In this document: in pieces, positions 1 through 5,328 of the stretch
Position numbering within the stretch: the stretch's first letter is position 1
Layout of the letters: every line of letters begins with the position of its first letter
From: Candidatus Bathyarchaeota archaeon UBA185
GTDB taxonomy: Archaea; Thermoproteota; Bathyarchaeia; 40CM-2-53-6
Assembly: GCA_002495485.1 (NCBI GenBank)
Contig: DAFH01000133.1
Location: forward strand, 667-5,994
Length of the DNA: 5,328 nucleotides
Reading direction: 5' to 3'
Notes under the pieces: model-generated
Told to the model about the DNA's origin: nothing
What the model saw: the letters and a program-made list of their open reading frames with translations, nothing else
Database searches by the model: none
Made by a program: the position numbers and the translations under genes

Positions 1-1
1 T

Positions 2-178
2 TCATCAAAAACTGAGATACATACTGAGGATATGCCAAACATAAGAATCATCAATTACGAAAGCTTTCCAATCGAACAACGAAAGAAGCTGGAAGCAGTA
101 CCCAGCATTCTCGGAAGAGACATTATTCTGAAGTTCAAAACAACTCTGACTCACAAGAGATTGGAGATGGAAAGGTGA
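2..178 (+). CDS. C-terminal fragment of an unrecognised protein, possibly a retropepsin-like aspartic protease
   Basis: This frame is open from the left edge and stops at TGA 176-178, giving 58 visible residues; the true start lies outside the window. An internal ATG at 32 would give a 48-residue protein. The GAGGA just before that ATG is only one base away, which is too close for a good ribosome site, so I favour a longer protein continuing leftward. The visible tail contains the string PSILGRDIILKFKTTL near its end. A hydrophobic-LGRD-hydrophobic-x-x-F pattern just before the C-terminus is typical of retropepsin-like (clan AA) aspartic proteases. The catalytic DTG/DSG would lie upstream and cannot be seen. 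The DNA here is visibly more AT-rich than the polymerase genes. The gene is separated from the operon by 182 bp with its own promoter, so it is probably unrelated to it. Coding status is fairly likely; the family call is tentative. Confidence 0.5.
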   Translation, partial: SSKTEIHTEDMPNIRIINYESFPIEQRKKLEAVPSILGRDIILKFKTTLTHKRLEMER

Positions 179-221
179 CGTTTCTTAGGACAATTTGAAG
201 AAGCGTTGTCATCCGACGATG

Positions 222-256
222 GTTAACAAGACTTTTAGCCCGACACAGAGTTAACA
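222..256. repeat. Pair of GTTAACA repeats upstream of the operon promoter
   Basis: GTTAACA occurs at 222-228 and again at 250-256, 28 bp start to start. Each contains the palindrome GTTAAC and each is followed by two purines. The second copy ends about 19 bp before the TATA-like box. Spacing close to an integral number of helical turns, in the position expected for a factor acting on archaeal promoters, makes a binding site possible. Two 7-bp matches in AT-rich intergenic DNA can also arise by chance, so the function is inference only. Confidence 0.3.
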
Positions 257-274
257 GAACCGAGAGTGCCTAGG

Positions 275-283
275 TTTATTAAA
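275..283 (+). promoter_or_regulatory. TATA-like box of the RNA polymerase operon
   Basis: TTTATTAAA is the best match to an archaeal TATA box upstream of rpoH. It is preceded by GG (273-274), which fits the purines expected in a TFB recognition element. Archaeal TATA boxes are centred roughly 26 bp before the transcription start, so initiation would fall near 303-307 and leave a leader of about 55 nt before the TTG of rpoH. No other candidate in 179-360 is as good. The promoter would drive rpoH, rpoB, rpoA1 and genes beyond the right edge. Confidence 0.5.
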
Positions 284-302
284 CGGCTGATTAGTTTCAC
301 CC

Positions 303-350
303 GCTCAGCCTGGTAGGTCGGACCCTAAGCCCCTCCGCCGCCCGAGGTAG
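303..350 (+). other. C-rich 5' leader of the rpoH transcript with short possible hairpins
   Basis: This is the likely untranslated leader, and it differs in composition from the AT-rich DNA before it; 321-343 is mostly C. Small complementary pairs are visible: TAGG 314-317 with CCTA 324-327, CGGA 319-322 with TCCG 334-337, and CCTC 332-335 with GAGG 344-347. They are mutually overlapping alternatives. The last would mask the Shine-Dalgarno sequence. GGCTGA 285-290 and TCAGCC 305-310 also form a 6-bp inverted repeat around the predicted transcription start. All stems are only 4-6 bp, so a regulatory role is speculative. Confidence 0.3.
344..348 (+). promoter_or_regulatory. Shine-Dalgarno site supporting the TTG start of rpoH
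   Basis: GAGGT is complementary to the conserved 3' end of archaeal 16S rRNA and ends 12 bases before TTG 361. It matters because no ATG or GTG exists in this frame between the upstream stop at 292-294 and position 361, so the ribosome site supports TTG as the true start. Confidence 0.6.
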
Positions 351-360
351 CATCAAGTAC

Positions 361-630
361 TTGGTCAAGAAGCAGAGCAAAGAGAAGGAACCCTCCTACG
401 ACGTATTCAAACACGAACTAGTACCAAAACATGTACTCCTCAAACCCGACGAGGCCAAGGAAGTCCTCGAAAAATACCACATCAAACCTTTCCAGATACC
501 CTACATCAAATCCACGGACCCCGCCGTAAGAGCGATAGGAGCAAAGCCCGGAGACATCGTCAAGGTCATACGGAAAAGCGCCACAGCCGGCGAGTCTGAC
601 TTCTACCGGTATGTCGTAGAAGACTTTTGA
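361..630 (+). CDS. rpoH: DNA-directed RNA polymerase subunit H (Rpo5)
   Basis: This encodes 89 residues of the archaeal RNA polymerase subunit Rpo5/RpoH, the counterpart of the C-terminal domain of eukaryotic Rpb5. In known structures it sits at the base of the jaw and contributes to contacts with downstream DNA. Family signatures are clear: HELVPKH at residues 18-24, then a DP-x-x-R-x-x-GAKPGD block at 53-65 and R-K-S-x-TAGE at 71-78, followed by the closing YR-x-VV. Length is normal for the archaeal protein, which lacks the long eukaryotic N-terminal domain. The first ten residues are a lysine/glutamate-rich tail, as is common. The start is TTG, supported by GAGGT 12 bases upstream and by the lack of any ATG or GTG start in the open frame. 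It is the first gene of the operon, 25 bp before rpoB, and would be co-transcribed with it. The identification is secure; the exact start slightly less so. Confidence 0.95.
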   Translation: MVKKQSKEKEPSYDVFKHELVPKHVLLKPDEAKEVLEKYHIKPFQIPYIKSTDPAVRAIGAKPGDIVKVIRKSATAGESDFYRYVVEDF

Positions 631-643
631 AAAACAGAATTTT

Positions 644-652
644 GGAATTGAT
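644..652 (+). promoter_or_regulatory. Weak ribosome-binding site of rpoB
   Basis: GGAATTGAT agrees with the full archaeal Shine-Dalgarno consensus GGAGGTGAT at 7 of 9 positions, but the central GG is replaced by AT. It ends three bases before ATG 656; counted from the GGA core the gap is nine bases. It is the only candidate in the AT-rich 25-bp rpoH-rpoB spacer. Translational coupling from rpoH may also contribute. Confidence 0.4.
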
Positions 653-655
653 AGA

Positions 656-3600
656 ATGGCAGTAACAACAAACCAGCTCTGGAACCTCACCAAAGAATTC
701 ATCCACGACAGCGGCCTAGTCAGACAACACATAGACTCCTACAACGAATTCGTCGAACGCGGCCTCCAAGCAATAGTAGACGAAGTCGGAGACCTACCCA
801 TAGAGATAGGAGACTACCCGCTCAAAATCAAACTGGGGAAGATCGAAGTCGGCGCGCCGAGAGTAATCGAAGTAGACGGAACAGAACGATCAATCTACCC
901 AGCAGAGGCCCGCATCCGCAACCTCACCTACGCAGCACCACTCCACATGGAAATGATCCCCGTCATCGGTGAACGCGAAGGACAGCCAGAGATGGTCTAC
1001 ATCGGAGACCTCCCCGTCATGCTCAAATCCCGAATCTGCCTACTCTCAAAACTCTCGCCGGACGATCTCATCGGAGTAGGAGAAGACCCGCTCGACCCAG
1101 GCGGATACTTCATAGTCAACGGCTCAGAACGAGTAATAGTTGCACTCGAAGATCTCGCAGCCAACAGAATACTCGTCGATGTCGAACACACCGGAGTCAA
1201 CCCGACATACAAGGCCAAGATTTTCTCCACGACTGTCGGATTCAGAGCACGAATAGAAGTCACACTCAAGAGCGACGCAGGAATCTACGTCACAATGCCC
1301 GGAATACCCAGCGACATCCCATTCATGATCCTAATGCGAGCGCTGGGATTCGAAGAAGACGCAAAGGTCGCCGAACTGGTCAGCATAGACCCGACTGTCC
1401 AGAATGAGCTCGAAGGATCGTTCGAGAAATCTCTCGAAGCCACAAACCAGAGAGACGCTCTACTCTATCTTGGGAATAGGCTCGCACCCGGACAGGTGGA
1501 CGAGTACCGGCTGAGAAAAGCCGAGTCCGTCCTCGACAGAAACTTCCTGCCGCACATGGGCCGCGTGCCGGCTGATAGGAGAGAGAAAGGGCTCTTCCTC
1601 GCCGAGATCGCAACGCGCATCATCGAAGTGAAACTGGGCAGGAAGACACCTGACGACAAGGACCACTATGCAAACAAGCGATTAAAACTCGCAGGCTCAC
1701 TCCTCGCCGAGCTCTTCAGAATTTCCTTCCGGAACCTGACCCGGGACCTCAAGTATCAGCTCGAACGGATAACCATCCGACGGCACATCGAGTTCTCCAT
1801 CGCCAACGCGATAAGACCCGGAATAATCACCGAGAGAGTCCAGCACGCAATTGCGACCGGCAACTGGGTCCGGGGAAGAATCGGAGTCACCCAGCTGTTG
1901 GACCGGACCAACTTCGTCAGCACCCTCAGCCACCTCCGTCGACTCCAGTCCCCACTGAGCAGAAGCCAGCCCAACTTGGAGGCGCGAGACTTACACCCGA
2001 CACACTACGGAAGACTCTGCCCCGACGAGACCCCCGAAGGCTCCAACTGCGGCCTAGTCAAAAACCTCGCCCTCTCGAGCAGCATCTCCGTCGGAATAGA
2101 CCCGAAAGAGATCGTCGACAAGCTCCACAGAATGGGAGTCATACCCGTCGAAGAAGCAGACAAGAAACTCCGCGCCACCGGGGGAAAAGTCGTCGTAGAC
2201 GGGATAGTCGCAGGATACTCCAAAGATCCCATCGCACTCGCAGAAGAACTCAGAGAATACCGACGCCAGGGCAAGATAAGCTCCGAGATGAACATCGCAT
2301 ACCACCCAGCAGAGGTGGCGGAGGGAAGACGAGAACTCTACCTCAACTGCGACTCCGGCAGAGTACGGCGCCCACTAATCATAGTCGACGCTGGAAGGCC
2401 CAGACTCACCCAGGAGCACGTAGCCTCAATAGACGATGGACGTCTGACTTGGCAAGACCTGATACGGAACGGAATCGTAGAGATGCTCGACGCGGACGAG
2501 GAGGAGGACGCCCTAGTTGCAATGTACGAGCACGAGCTACGGAAGGACCATACTCACCTCGAGATCGCTCCCTATCTAATGCTCGGAATCGCGGCGAGTC
2601 TGATCCCGTTCCCAGAGCACAACCAGTCCCCGCGCAACGCCTACGAATCGGCAATGGCGAAACAGGCTCTCGGAGTATTCTCTACCAACTTCTTCACGCG
2701 CGTCGACTCCCGATCACATCTACTACACTATCCCCAGACACCCATCGTCCAGACGAAGCCGATGGAGGTTTTCAACTATCTAGAGAGACCTTCCGGCCAG
2801 AACGTGGTCGTGGCAATTCTCTCGTTCCAAGGATACAACATGGAGGACGCCATAATCATCAACAAATCATCGGTCGATCGCGGTCTCTTCAGATCCACGT
2901 TCTATCGGATCTACGAGGCGGAGAGCCGACAATACCTGGGAGGCCTCCGAGACAAGTTCGAGATCCCAGAAGCAGGCATCCGCGGCTATAGAGGCGACCG
3001 CTATTACCGCATGCTCGAAGAAGACGGCATGATCTCGCCTGAGGCCGAGACTACGGGAAACACCGTCTTAGTAGGAAGAACCAGTCCTCCAAGATTCTTG
3101 GAGGAATATCGTGAGTTTGAGGTCAAGGGACCCACCAAGAGAGACTCCTCGGTCACGATGAGACCCTCAGAACAGGGCATCATCGACCAAGTGTTCGTTA
3201 CAGAATCGATCGAAGGCAGCAAGCTAGTCAAGGTCAAGGTCAGAGACCTGAGGGTTCCAGAACTGGGCGACAAATTCGCATCGCGCCATGGACAGAAGGG
3301 AGTCATTGGACTGCTAGTACCCCAAGAGGACATGCCCTTCACTGTCGACGGGGTCGTTCCGGACGTGATAATCAACCCGCACGCCATCCCATCAAGAATG
3401 ACGATCGGGCAGTTTGTCGAAACGCTGGGAGGCAAGGCCGCCTCTCAGATGGGAGAGATAATGGACGGAACGGCCTTCGAGAACATCGGCCCAGAGGCGA
3501 TCGGGGAGATTCTCGACAAGCTCGGATTCCAGGCCAGTGGCCGCGAGACCCTCTACAACGGAATCACCGGCGAGAAGCTCGCAGCAGATCTGTTCATTGG

Positions 3601-4003
3601 GGTCGTGTACTACCAGAAGCTACACCACATGGTTTCAGACAAGATGCACGCAAGAGCCCGCGGACAAGTCCAGATGCTCACGAGACAGCCGACAGAGGGA
3701 CGAGCCAGAGGGGGTGGGTTGCGATTCGGAGAAATGGAGCGAGACTGTCTCATTGGACACGGTGCCAGTGCTCTACTCAGAGACAGATTGTTGGAGGAGT
3801 CAGACAAGTACGTGGCCTACGTATGCGAAGTCTGCGGGACACTTGCATACCACGACATCAAACAGAACAAGTACATCTGCCGAATTGACGCGGAGAAGGC
3901 GCAAATCTCTCCAGTCGCCATATCCTACGCGTTCAAGCTTCTCGTGCAAGAACTCATGGCGCTCGGAATCGCTCCTAGACTGAACTTGGAGGAGAGAGCA
4001 TAG
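656..4003 (+). CDS. rpoB: DNA-directed RNA polymerase subunit B (Rpo2), undivided
   Basis: This encodes 1115 residues, the second-largest RNA polymerase subunit (Rpb2/bacterial beta homologue), forming one side of the catalytic cleft. The N-terminus has GLVRQHIDSYNEF (20-32), typical of archaeal RpoB. The lobe region carries GGYFIVNGSERV (149-160). The fork region spans about 411-470, with HPTHYGR (447-453) and ETPEG (458-462). GYNMEDA (726-732) supplies the acidic pair E730/D731 near the active site. GDKFASRHGQKG (871-882) supplies K873 and K881, equivalents of the conserved substrate-contacting lysines. The anchor block TEGRARGGGLRFGEMERD (1013-1030) is intact. The C-terminal zinc ribbon has C1057, C1060 and C1075, but the expected fourth cysteine is D1078. 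The gene is undivided, unlike the split B''/B' of many euryarchaea. ATG 656 gives a normal N-terminus. The first 104 codons contain no T-ending codon. The stop is two bases before rpoA1, so the two are probably translationally coupled. Confidence 0.98.
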   Translation: MAVTTNQLWNLTKEFIHDSGLVRQHIDSYNEFVERGLQAIVDEVGDLPIEIGDYPLKIKLGKIEVGAPRVIEVDGTERSIYPAEARIRNLTYAAPLHMEMIPVIGEREGQPEMVYIGDLPVMLKSRICLLSKLSPDDLIGVGEDPLDPGGYFIVNGSERVIVALEDLAANRILVDVEHTGVNPTYKAKIFSTTVGFRARIEVTLKSDAGIYVTMPGIPSDIPFMILMRALGFEEDAKVAELVSIDPTVQNELEGSFEKSLEATNQRDALLYLGNRLAPGQVDEYRLRKAESVLDRNFLPHMGRVPADRREKGLFLAEIATRIIEVKLGRKTPDDKDHYANKRLKLAGSLLAELFRISFRNLTRDLKYQLERITIRRHIEFSIANAIRPGIITERVQHAIATGNWVRGRIGVTQLLDRTNFVSTLSHLRRLQSPLSRSQPNLEARDLHPTHYGRLCPDETPEGSNCGLVKNLALSSSISVGIDPKEIVDKLHRMGVIPVEEADKKLRATGGKVVVDGIVAGYSKDPIALAEELREYRRQGKISSEMNIAYHPAEVAEGRRELYLNCDSGRVRRPLIIVDAGRPRLTQEHVASIDDGRLTWQDLIRNGIVEMLDADEEEDALVAMYEHELRKDHTHLEIAPYLMLGIAASLIPFPEHNQSPRNAYESAMAKQALGVFSTNFFTRVDSRSHLLHYPQTPIVQTKPMEVFNYLERPSGQNVVVAILSFQGYNMEDAIIINKSSVDRGLFRSTFYRIYEAESRQYLGGLRDKFEIPEAGIRGYRGDRYYRMLEEDGMISPEAETTGNTVLVGRTSPPRFLEEYREFEVKGPTKRDSSVTMRPSEQGIIDQVFVTESIEGSKLVKVKVRDLRVPELGDKFASRHGQKGVIGLLVPQEDMPFTVDGVVPDVIINPHAIPSRMTIGQFVETLGGKAASQMGEIMDGTAFENIGPEAIGEILDKLGFQASGRETLYNGITGEKLAADLFIGVVYYQKLHHMVSDKMHARARGQVQMLTRQPTEGRARGGGLRFGEMERDCLIGHGASALLRDRLLEESDKYVAYVCEVCGTLAYHDIKQNKYICRIDAEKAQISPVAISYAFKLLVQELMALGIAPRLNLEERA
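3988..3994 (+). promoter_or_regulatory. Ribosome-binding site of rpoA1 inside the end of rpoB
   Basis: GGAGGAG lies in the last codons of rpoB and is a strong match to the archaeal Shine-Dalgarno core. It ends 11 bases before ATG 4006, 17 before ATG 4012 and 23 before ATG 4018. The spacing favours the first of the three in-frame ATGs, tolerates the second poorly and argues against the third. Confidence 0.6.
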
Positions 4004-4005
4004 CC

Positions 4006-4020
4006 ATGGCAATGGCAATG
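4006..4020 (+). repeat. Tandem ATGGCA repeat creating three in-frame starts
   Basis: ATGGCA is repeated twice and followed by a third ATG, so rpoA1 begins Met-Ala-Met-Ala-Met. The unit is six bases, so gain or loss of a copy keeps the frame and changes only the number of Met-Ala pairs and the distance to the ribosome site. Homologues usually begin close to the third Met position. Confidence 0.7.
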
Positions 4021-5328
4021 GTTGACGAAGCTGCCAAGGTCATACAGAGCATACGGTTCAGCCTGCTGTCACCAGCAGAGCTGCGCAAGCTCTCCGCAGT
4101 CGAAATCCAAGCCGCGGACACCTATGACGAGGACGGTGTACCGATTGTCTCCGGCCTTATGGATGGAAGACTCGGAACTCTTGAGCCACGACAGAAATGC
4201 AAAACGTGCGGAAACACCGCGTCTGCATGCCCCGGCCACTTTGGACACATTGAGCTTGCCGAGCCAGTAATACATGTGAGCTTCGCGAAACTCATTCACC
4301 GCCTTCTCTCAATCACATGCCGCAACTGTGGAAGAATACTCCTGACTGAAGAGAAGATCGAGAAATATAGGGCGAGGTACCTAGAACTCAAGCAGCGTCT
4401 GAACACGGTCCCCGACGCGTTTCTCGACGAGATCATCCGGGACGCCAAGAAGACCCAACAGTGTCCCCACTGCAGTCAAAAGCAGTACCCAATCGAGCAT
4501 GGAAAGCCTACGACCTTCCACGAGATTGTGGCCGAGGGCGGCGCAGTACGTCTGACTCCGAGCACCATTAGAGAAAGGCTCGAAAGGATTACAGACGACG
4601 ATCTAATCCTGCTTGGCCTTGATCCGAAGGCCGCGCGGCCGGAATGGGCCGTTCTACAGGTTATGCCCGTACCTCCGGTCTCCGTGAGGCCCAGTATCAC
4701 GCTAGAGTCGGGCATTAGATCAGAGGATGACCTCACGCACAAGCTCGTCGACATCATCCGGATCAACCAGAAGCTGAGGGAAGCTCTCGAGTCCGGGGTA
4801 CCTATCAACATCATCCAAGAACTTCACGAGCTACTCCAGTACCACGTTACTACTTACTTTGACAACGAGGTATCCGGTCTTCCTCCAGCGAGACACAGGT
4901 CCGGAAGAGCGTTGAAGACACTGGTCCAGCGGCTAAAGGGTAAGGAGGGAAGGTTTAGAGGAAACTTGTCCGGTAAGAGAGTCGACTTCTCGGCTAGGAC
5001 AGTAGTTTCTCCCGATCCGAACCTCGACATCAACGAAGTCGGGGTCCCGCTCGACGTCGCGAGCAGGCTAACTATTCCAGAGAAGGTCACTACGCACAAC
5101 ATCGAGGAGATGAAGCGGCTCATCGACAACGGACCCGACAACTATCCCGGAGCGTTGTACATTGTACGTCCCGATGGAAGACGCGTCCGTCTAGAGTTCG
5201 TTACGGATAGGAAGATTGTCGCAGAGGCGATTCAGCCAGGCTTCGTAGTCGAGAGGCACCTCCGCGATGGAGACATTGTGCTGTTTAACCGACAGCCGAG
5301 TCTGCATCGAATGTCGATTATGGCCCAC
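4006..5328 (+). CDS. rpoA1: DNA-directed RNA polymerase subunit A' (Rpo1N), N-terminal part
   Basis: This frame runs open from ATG 4006 to the right edge, giving 441 residues, about half of the usual A' subunit. Rpo1N is the N-terminal portion of the largest subunit (Rpb1/beta' homologue), carrying the clamp and the active-site magnesium loop. Visible in order: the IRFSLLSP start region (16-23); a clamp zinc site C65-x2-C68-x6-C75-x2-H78, read as CPGHFGH at its end; a second zinc site C105-x2-C108 with C153-x2-C156; the clamp-to-core block around FRGNLSGKRVDFSARTVVSP (317-336); and NRQPSLHRMS (428-437). All expected zinc ligands are present. The catalytic NADFDGD loop is not seen only because it should lie shortly past the window edge. 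The gene starts two bases after rpoB; rpoA2, encoding the C-terminal part, is expected next. T-ending codons are clearly more frequent here than at the start of rpoB. Confidence 0.97.
   Translation, partial: MAMAMVDEAAKVIQSIRFSLLSPAELRKLSAVEIQAADTYDEDGVPIVSGLMDGRLGTLEPRQKCKTCGNTASACPGHFGHIELAEPVIHVSFAKLIHRLLSITCRNCGRILLTEEKIEKYRARYLELKQRLNTVPDAFLDEIIRDAKKTQQCPHCSQKQYPIEHGKPTTFHEIVAEGGAVRLTPSTIRERLERITDDDLILLGLDPKAARPEWAVLQVMPVPPVSVRPSITLESGIRSEDDLTHKLVDIIRINQKLREALESGVPINIIQELHELLQYHVTTYFDNEVSGLPPARHRSGRALKTLVQRLKGKEGRFRGNLSGKRVDFSARTVVSPDPNLDINEVGVPLDVASRLTIPEKVTTHNIEEMKRLIDNGPDNYPGALYIVRPDGRRVRLEFVTDRKIVAEAIQPGFVVERHLRDGDIVLFNRQPSLHRMSIMAH

Noticed and set aside
179..240. Terminator for the upstream gene
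   Set aside because: The only T run is four bases (TTTT near 233-236) and no stable hairpin precedes it; this is too weak to call.
294..360. Functional tRNA gene suggested by the D-arm-like string
   Set aside because: The D stem does not pair well, position 8 is not T, there is no T-arm consensus, and no acceptor stem can be formed before the rpoH start.
631..655. Internal promoter in the rpoH-rpoB spacer
   Set aside because: The 25-bp spacer is AT-rich but has no convincing TATA box, and any start site placed 25 bp downstream would fall within the rpoB coding sequence.
418..732. 104-codon open frame on the minus strand across rpoH and the rpoB start
   Set aside because: It is antisense to two well-identified genes and has no family resemblance. 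Absence of T-ending codons in the sense strand makes such frames likely.
2449..2991. 180-codon open frame on the + strand overlapping rpoB
   Set aside because: Its extremely Arg- and Pro-rich composition is typical of a shifted frame in GC-rich coding DNA, and it overlaps the catalytic region of RpoB.
3004..3435. 143-codon open frame on the minus strand inside rpoB
   Set aside because: It lies wholly opposite strongly conserved RpoB sequence and its Ser/Thr/Leu-rich translation resembles no family. It follows from the codon bias of rpoB.
3537..3983. 148-codon open frame on the + strand in another frame of rpoB
   Set aside because: It is an out-of-frame reading of the RpoB C-terminus, rich in Arg, Ser and Thr, with no ribosome site or recognisable domain.
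4022..4270. Open frame on the + strand at the start of rpoA1
   Set aside because: It is out of frame with rpoA1, whose zinc-binding motifs and conserved N-terminus clearly mark the coding frame.
5290..5328. Apparent absence of the catalytic NADFDGD motif in Rpo1N
   Set aside because: The frame reaches the window edge open at NRQPSLHRMS, shortly before the motif is expected, so this is truncation by the window and not a loss.

Overview
The window comes from an archaeon and holds the start of its RNA polymerase operon: rpoH (Rpo5), rpoB (Rpo2, complete and undivided) and the first 441 codons of rpoA1 (Rpo1N), all on the + strand and tightly spaced. The archaeal assignment rests on an Rpo5 gene just upstream of rpoB, an RpoB with a C-terminal zinc-ribbon tail, and a largest subunit whose N-terminus is the archaeal A' type. 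The single uninterrupted RpoB argues against the methanogen, haloarchaeal and Archaeoglobus lineages with split B''/B' genes. The protein sequences look most like the TACK branch (Thaumarchaeota/Bathyarchaeia-like). That placement is an impression from motif spelling, not a computed phylogeny.

Layout. Positions 2-178 hold the 3' end of an unrelated reading frame cut by the left edge; its tail resembles the C-terminus of retropepsin-like aspartic proteases. Positions 179-360 are non-coding. They contain two GTTAACA repeats, a TATA-like box (275-283), a C-rich and possibly structured leader, and a Shine-Dalgarno match (344-348). rpoH (361-630) starts with TTG. A 25-bp gap leads to rpoB (656-4003). 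Only two bases separate rpoB from rpoA1 (4006 to the right edge), whose start lies in a tandem ATGGCA repeat.

How the genes work together. Rpo2 and Rpo1 form the two halves of the catalytic cleft, and Rpo5 sits at the base of the downstream DNA-binding jaw. Co-transcription in this order is normal for archaea, and rpoA2 is expected immediately past the right edge. The conserved catalytic motifs expected in the visible parts are present.

This is mostly a housekeeping region and I see no new defence, mobile or metabolic system. The points most worth a second look are a changed fourth zinc ligand in RpoB (Cys to Asp), an extreme absence of T-ending codons at the start of rpoB, the unusual starts of rpoH and rpoA1, the leader with a tRNA D-arm-like string, and the protease-like tail at the left edge.
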